Source of the DNA: Trametes villosa
Taxonomy: Eukaryota; Basidiomycota; Agaricomycetes; Polyporales; Polyporaceae
Direction: 5' to 3'
DNA: 64,000 nucleotides
Assembly: GCA_002964805.2 (NCBI GenBank)
Contig: PUDQ02000016.1
Span: 310,001-374,000 of the forward strand
The position numbers and the translations under genes are program-made. This document shows positions 60,001 through 64,000 of this stretch, piece after piece. Under the pieces are notes generated by a model that saw only the letters and a program-made list of their open reading frames with translations, was not told the origin of the DNA and searched no databases. How positions within the stretch are numbered: the stretch's first letter is position 1; the number at the start of each line of letters is the position of its first letter.

Positions 60001-61465
60001 GTCCGTCTCGTCGGTACCCTCGAAGGAGTATCAACTCAAACGGTACGTCCTCGCGCGGTTCGTGCCATATGGTGACTAACCTTACAATTTTTCAGAGCGA
60101 GACCGAGCATCGTCGATGCAAGCGGTTCTACGCACACACCAACAAGAACGCGAGATTCGCGTTGCAGATTGCACGTCACGAACGCCGCGAGCGCTTCGCG
60201 AACGACGCGCAGAAGCGTGCGCCGCCCGTCGCGAAGCGTGCAGACAAGCGGCGGCGATTGCTCACCCAGGAGTCGTCGGGGCCACTGGGCGACAGAGCTG
60301 ACGACCGCGAATCCATCGGAGTCATGTTGCCTGAGGAGCACACAAAGATCTCCCTCGAGCAGCGTAGCCCAGTGGATATCTTGGGTTTCGTGCACGAGAA
60401 CGAGGGCGATCCAGCCGTACAGGTACGCTGGGACCTGAGCTAGTACAACTGCGAGACACATTACTGATATGTTCGCAGTCATTCATTCCCGACCTGCGCC
60501 GCCACGTCCATTCGCGTCTGCGAGCGGGCAACAACGAGCCCGAGGACGACTACGAACCCACCCGCGAAGAACTCGCATCTGTACGCTTTCGCCACGATCG
60601 CATGTACGTCCACAAGCGGATGCAGGTGAACTTTACGACGTACGACATGCGCCGCGAGCAAGACTCGATCAACCCGAGCTCACAGGCCGACATTATGCTC
60701 TTGGCCCCGCCTGGCTCGCCTCACCCGTATCTCTACGCCCGCGTGCTGGGGATCTTCCACGTCAACGCTTATCTTGCCAACGACGAGGCCAGCAAACCGA
60801 CTGCTCTCCAGGTGCTCTGGGTTCGTTGGTACCAGCTCGACAGCCCTGCCGACTGGGGACTTCACTCCGCCACACTCCCTCGCGTCACCTTCGCCCATCT
60901 CGACGATGAGCCCTTCGGGTTCCTCTCGCCAGATCAAGTTCTCCGCGCCTCGCACATTATCCCAGCGTTCGCCCACGGTCGATCCGACGTCGCGCTCCCA
61001 GGCCATAGCATCGCGCGCCACGACTCGGAAGACGACGAAGACTACGGCCGCTATTATATTGGGATGTACGTATACACTATCCTATCCTATGCTGCTCCTA
61101 CTGACCTACTTAGATTCGTCGACCGAGACATGTTCATGCGGTACCTCGGCGGCGCAGTAGGACATCGTCAACCCGGCGGTGTCGGTAGCACGATCCCCGA
61201 CCTCGCCACACTCCGCGGCGCCGGGATGGACGAGCCACCTCTGGACGAAGACGCCGACATGGACGACCCGGAGGCTCCCCCAGAGGAGCTCCCGGCTGCA
61301 CCCCCGTCGGATGACGAGGACGAAGACATGCCAGTCGGGCCCGGCGCGGCAGACGACCCCGACGACGAGGAAGTAGACTACGGCTATGTGCGCTCGGACG
61401 ACGACGAGGATCTGCCGGACCCCCAGGAGGATGGCGACGAGTACCTAGGGTTCGCGCCGCCGTGA
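57042..61465 (+). CDS. Plavaka transposase
   Basis: Ten exons (57042-57284, 57339-58583, 58640-58866, 58924-59173, 59227-59393, 59446-59551, 59617-60042, 60096-60422, 60479-61065, 61114-61465) join to 1,309 residues with no stop or frameshift. The N-terminus has a zinc-finger-like LCLGCKYSF with QHQLHC, then a Pro-rich stretch. The core has the family landmarks in order: PIMVSSDSTHLTNFGTASLW, KIWELLLDDDFVHAYEHG, VQCGDGILRRLFPRILVYCA followed by DYPEK, KFLGKCPCPDCLVEKSR, PDIMHEFELGVWKSTLTHLV, VPTFGRTTIRKF, LAARDFEDLIQCAIPVFEG and WHALAKLRLHSESTLEV. Asp in SDSTHL and in PDIMHEFE are likely catalytic acids. The C-terminal half ends in a long acidic tail. It cuts and pastes the element defined by the flanking inverted repeats. 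An upstream in-frame ATG at 56988 is an alternative start. Confidence 0.88.
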
Positions 61466-61650
61466 GCGCGCTCGGCTTGATGTCGTAGTGATAGCAGTAG
61501 CACCTGGCGGCCTCCGCGAGCGTCCGCACGCCGCGGTCGGTCCCTTTTTTTCGGGCTCGTACAATGTATATATTATGATGCTATACGACTACATGCAATG
61601 TCTTCCGGCGCGGCGCCGCCTTGCTATCGCTCGCGAGGGCCCGCCCGCTC

Positions 61651-61670
61651 CTCGCAAGCCCTTCCGAGCG
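61651..61670. repeat. Right subterminal repeat of the Plavaka element
   Basis: CTCGCAAGCCCTTCCGAGCG differs in one base from the left subterminal core at 54183-54202 and has the same orientation. Related GAGCGCTTGCA and GCTTGCAAGCC units lie around it. Confidence 0.6.
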
Positions 61671-61727
61671 AGCGCGAGCGCTTGCAGTCCCGCGTCGAGC
61701 TTGCAAGCCTTGGAATTCTTTACCGGG

Positions 61728-61747
61728 CGCTTGCGCTTTTGCTGATG
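61728..61747 (-). repeat. Right terminal inverted repeat of the Plavaka element
   Basis: On the minus strand this reads CATCAGCAAAAGCGCAAGCG, pairing with the left end at 54162. GTGT follows directly at 61748. Confidence 0.75.
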
Positions 61748-62538
61748 GTGTGTTCTCCGCGGGTTGTCGGACAGGCGTCCTCTTCTGGCGCATAGCCTTC
61801 ACCCGAGGCAGTGAGCGCAATTCGGAAGCGTCAACGTTCCGTCCGGTGACAAACGTGGACTGAGCCTTGTTAGCAGGCGTTTCCTTGGCCCCGAGGTCTG
61901 TGATCCTGTTCATTGTCATCGACCTATGCGCTGGCTTGCGCAGCGGCATCCCGGGTCGAACATACTCGGAGGATGATCGTCTCCAGGAGAGTACCGACAG
62001 GTAGCCTTAGTACCCTGTAGGGCTGAGTGCGAGAGTGAGTTGAACCTCCGGGTGTCCCGAGAGCGGGGAGCCCGGACAGCTCCGGTTCTGGTCAACCCAC
62101 CCCTGTCAAGGGGGGCGTAAGACGGCGATGGCGCATGAAGGATAGTTGTCCGATCGTGGCTGGTGTACCCACACATCTTGCATCATAGCGCAGGGAATGC
62201 AGCTTCTATGACAGCATATGCACCCCGTTCCTGGCGCGTGTGTGCGCGATGGGTATGCGTGGATGTTGAGAGGGTGCGGGATTGGACAGAAGATCGCCGT
62301 GGTGCGCAAGGCGGGTCCGAATATATTAATGCGGCTGGATGCGATTGGAGAGAATTAGCATTGGAATCCTGTGGCAGGCGGCCGGTTAGCCGAAGCGTGA
62401 CATGCATTATGATGCCGTCGTAAGTAAACAGGGAGTGCAGTACTCACATTCTAGCTTTTTGCCAACATGGTGGTTTCGCTGGTGAGCGAGTCTGAGCGAG
62501 TCGTTGTCTGTCGTTGTCGTCGACTCCGGATCCGCGTC
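61748..62538. other. Region between the two mobile elements
   Basis: About 790 bp with no supported gene on either strand and no RNA gene recognised. Confidence 0.4.
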
Positions 62539-62546
62539 GGTGGCTG
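62539..62546 (+). repeat. Left target-site duplication GGTGGCTG
   Basis: GGTGGCTG directly abuts the left end of the 487-bp element and recurs exactly at 63034-63041 directly after its right end. Confidence 0.8.
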
Positions 62547-63033
62547 AGGACCCAGGAAAGTACACCAAGAGCTCACATCCGATTTTGGTCCATTTTGGGG
62601 CGTTTTCGGGGGTCCCAGATGGACCGGTTTTCGGGGATTTTCACGTATCCTGCGGCCTGCGGCGCCGGTTTCGGGGCTTCAGGGCATGTAACATCGCGTT
62701 AGGCGCCCATTAAACGCGCAAAAAATCGCCTGCTTGAGAGCTCGATTCGGCCCCAAAAACCGTTTTCGCGACTACGCCGGCCGATAACAGCTATCCTCGC
62801 CGTGAACGGCGCTCACCCGCCGGTTCCATCGGATAGGCCCCTCCCGGCGGGCCGAACCAGGCGTACTTTCGGGGGTCCGGCACATATCCCTCCGAGCTGA
62901 CCCCGGTTTTCGGGATGCCAGAAGGGCCCCTCCGGGGCCCATTTTCGGGGGTTTGCATGTAACTTTTCGCCATTTTCGGGCCCGTTTTCGGGGATTCCGG
63001 GATGTGGGCTCTTGGTGGGTTTTCCTGGGTCCT
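62547..63033. mobile_element. Non-autonomous 487-bp transposon (MITE-like)
   Basis: The ends are inverted copies of one another: both read AGGACCCAGGAAA inward, and 30 of the first 34 bases match. A perfect 8-bp direct repeat flanks them. The interior has no coding capacity but many copies of a TTTTCGGGG-like unit (for example 62608, 62633, 62943, 62988), mainly on the plus strand. The size, inverted ends and 8-bp duplication fit a miniature element moved by a transposase that makes 8-bp staggered cuts (hAT- or KDZ-like). The termini do not match those of the Plavaka element next door. Confidence 0.8.
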
Positions 63034-63041
63034 GGTGGCTG
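63034..63041 (+). repeat. Right target-site duplication GGTGGCTG
   Basis: Exact copy of 62539-62546, directly adjoining the right end of the 487-bp element. Confidence 0.8.
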
Positions 63042-63973
63042 TGAGCGATGTGCCCGGAATATGCCGATTTCCCAAATGGGCTTGCTCGGAAATCCTCGAC
63101 CGCCGCGGCCGGGACAATCCAGCTCAGCCAGGCTCAGTCTCGATGGTCGGCGACCGCGTGTGCCTTCTCAAGCCGCTTCATATCCGAGGACTCTGCAAGG
63201 TCAACGATATGCCAGTGCTCTAATGTTAGTCGCAGATACATGCAAGAGGCCAAAAGAACATGTTGGCGGTCACTGGTGTACGGTACCGGTTGTACCAGAT
63301 GACCAGGCACCGTCGGTCTCCGGTGGTTCTTCACACAACTCCTTCCATTTCGATCTGATTAAACTTGTACCTCAGCCCTCGTATAGACGGTAATTCACCC
63401 CTGAGGCCTGGAGGACTGACGTTCGACGCACGGTCACTGGCAGAGCCATTCACGGCGGCCCCGATGCAACAGCCTCCCGCAGGATCCGCTACGGCAGTCA
63501 TCTGCGTTGAGTACACGAGGCGTGTCACGTCCTTATTGTCAGTTCTGTGCATTATAAGAGGGTTTCACAGGCAGGGAAGCGATGTCAACCACCGGCATCA
63601 CTGCCTCTGCAAGCTTTCTTCTCAGGCGCAATGACCTTCCGACCCTGGCCGCGAGGCTGGTTTACGAGCCTGGTTCCCGGTTCTCGCGGTTGGACGGGTA
63701 CCTGATTCATTGGTTAGCTTCTCCATTCATACGTTGACAGACGATGTGCACACACTTACGGCATCCATCGACCCTCTCTGCACGTCAGCGCACGCAACAA
63801 ACTGGCCGTGTCTGCTATCAGCTGAAGTGGACTGGGAAATATACATCCATTGCCTACCGCCGACCCAGGTATAAAAGTCCTTGTTCGAGCAGCCCTACTC
63901 CTTCCCCAAGGACGAGAATTTCTCTCCTGCTCACATCGCAAACACCCTCCCACTCTAGCCCTCATCATCGTAG
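63042..63973. other. Intergenic region and promoter of the last gene
   Basis: About 930 bp with no gene supported. Its right end carries a TATAAAAG box followed by a leader to the ATG at 63974. Confidence 0.45.
63870..63877 (+). promoter_or_regulatory. TATA box of the right-edge gene
   Basis: TATAAAAG lies about 100 bp before the ATG at 63974, followed by a C/T-rich leader. This is a classical fungal core promoter. Confidence 0.6.
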
Positions 63974-64000
63974 ATGTTCTCCGCCCGCCTCCCCACCCTC
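63974..64000 (+). CDS. First nine codons of a gene cut by the window edge
   Basis: The reading MFSARLPTL begins at an ATG placed about 100 bp downstream of a strong TATA box and after a pyrimidine-rich leader. The start looks like the beginning of a signal peptide (basic residue then hydrophobic ones), as in small secreted proteins. Too little is visible to name it. Confidence 0.4.

Larger units (their letters stand above)
54162..61747 (+). mobile_element. Plavaka-type DNA transposon, apparently complete
   Basis: A 7,586-bp element is bounded by inverted termini that both start CATCAGCAAAAG; 17 of the first 20 bases match. GTGT flanks both ends (54158-54161 and 61748-61751), a candidate 4-bp target-site duplication. 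Inside are a full-length Plavaka-superfamily transposase (57042-61465, +) and a divergent DUF6698 gene (54834-56722, -), sharing a short central promoter. Subterminal repeats with the core CTCGCAAGCCCTT lie near both ends. Both genes have open, correctly phased exons, which suggests a recent and possibly active copy. The superfamily is set by the transposase; the termini are my own definition from the sequence. Confidence 0.8.

Noticed and set aside
62547..63033. TTTTCGGGG units considered as a CRISPR-like or telomeric array.
   Set aside because: Spacing is irregular, the organism is a fungus, and the whole block is bounded by inverted repeats and a target duplication, so it is the interior of a small transposon.

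Overview
The window is nuclear DNA of a GC-rich basidiomycete fungus, most likely an Agaricomycete. The evidence is dense genes split by many short introns (mostly 47-90 nt with GT..AG ends and CTRAC/CTAAC-like branch sites), an expanded BTB/POZ gene family, tandem F-box genes, a multi-exon EF-hand protein of a type common in mushrooms, and a Plavaka-superfamily transposon. No prokaryotic signal is present.

Layout. 1-5285 (-) is the N-terminal 1,700 or so residues of TEL1/ATM kinase, cut by the left edge. 5770-10072 (+) holds two tandem single-exon F-box paralogues. 10848-13875 holds RNA polymerase II subunit RPB4 (-) and an AVT-type vacuolar amino-acid transporter (+) in divergent orientation. 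14452-17336 (+) encodes an R3H-SUZ RNA-binding protein. 17824-26396 carries two double-BTB proteins, an unrecognised Ser/Pro-rich protein, a DUF202 membrane protein and a decayed BTB copy. 27797-31015 (+) is the ~20-exon EF-hand gene. 31967-34179 (-) is a low-complexity protein with a basic N-terminus. A tRNA-Val(AAC) lies between it and a casein kinase I gene (34961-36437). 37933-41895 (-) holds a third double-BTB gene and D-xylulokinase. 43311-43988 (+) encodes a small secreted cell-wall-type protein. 44170-48001 (+) encodes a large AlkB/2OG-dioxygenase-like protein that appears to lack its iron ligands. 49875-53295 (+) holds two tandem single-BTB paralogues.

The right end is a mobile-element zone. 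A 7.6 kb Plavaka-type transposon (54162-61747) appears complete: terminal inverted repeats, subterminal hairpin repeats, a full-length 10-exon transposase and a divergent 9-exon DUF6698 gene inside. About 0.8 kb further on is a 487-bp non-autonomous element (62547-63033) with 34-bp inverted termini and a perfect 8-bp target-site duplication. The window ends in the first codons of another gene behind a TATA box.

Housekeeping genes (TEL1, RPB4, AVT, CK1, xylulokinase) are interleaved with fast-evolving families (BTB, F-box, 2OG-like), and the right third is clearly accessory. All exon structures were derived by hand from frame continuity, splice signals and remembered family alignments. They are models, not transcript-confirmed. 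The most unusual structural points are a possible 2-nt exon in the secreted protein, a 5-nt exon in the EF-hand gene, a GC-AG intron in RPB4, and the two mobile elements with definable ends.
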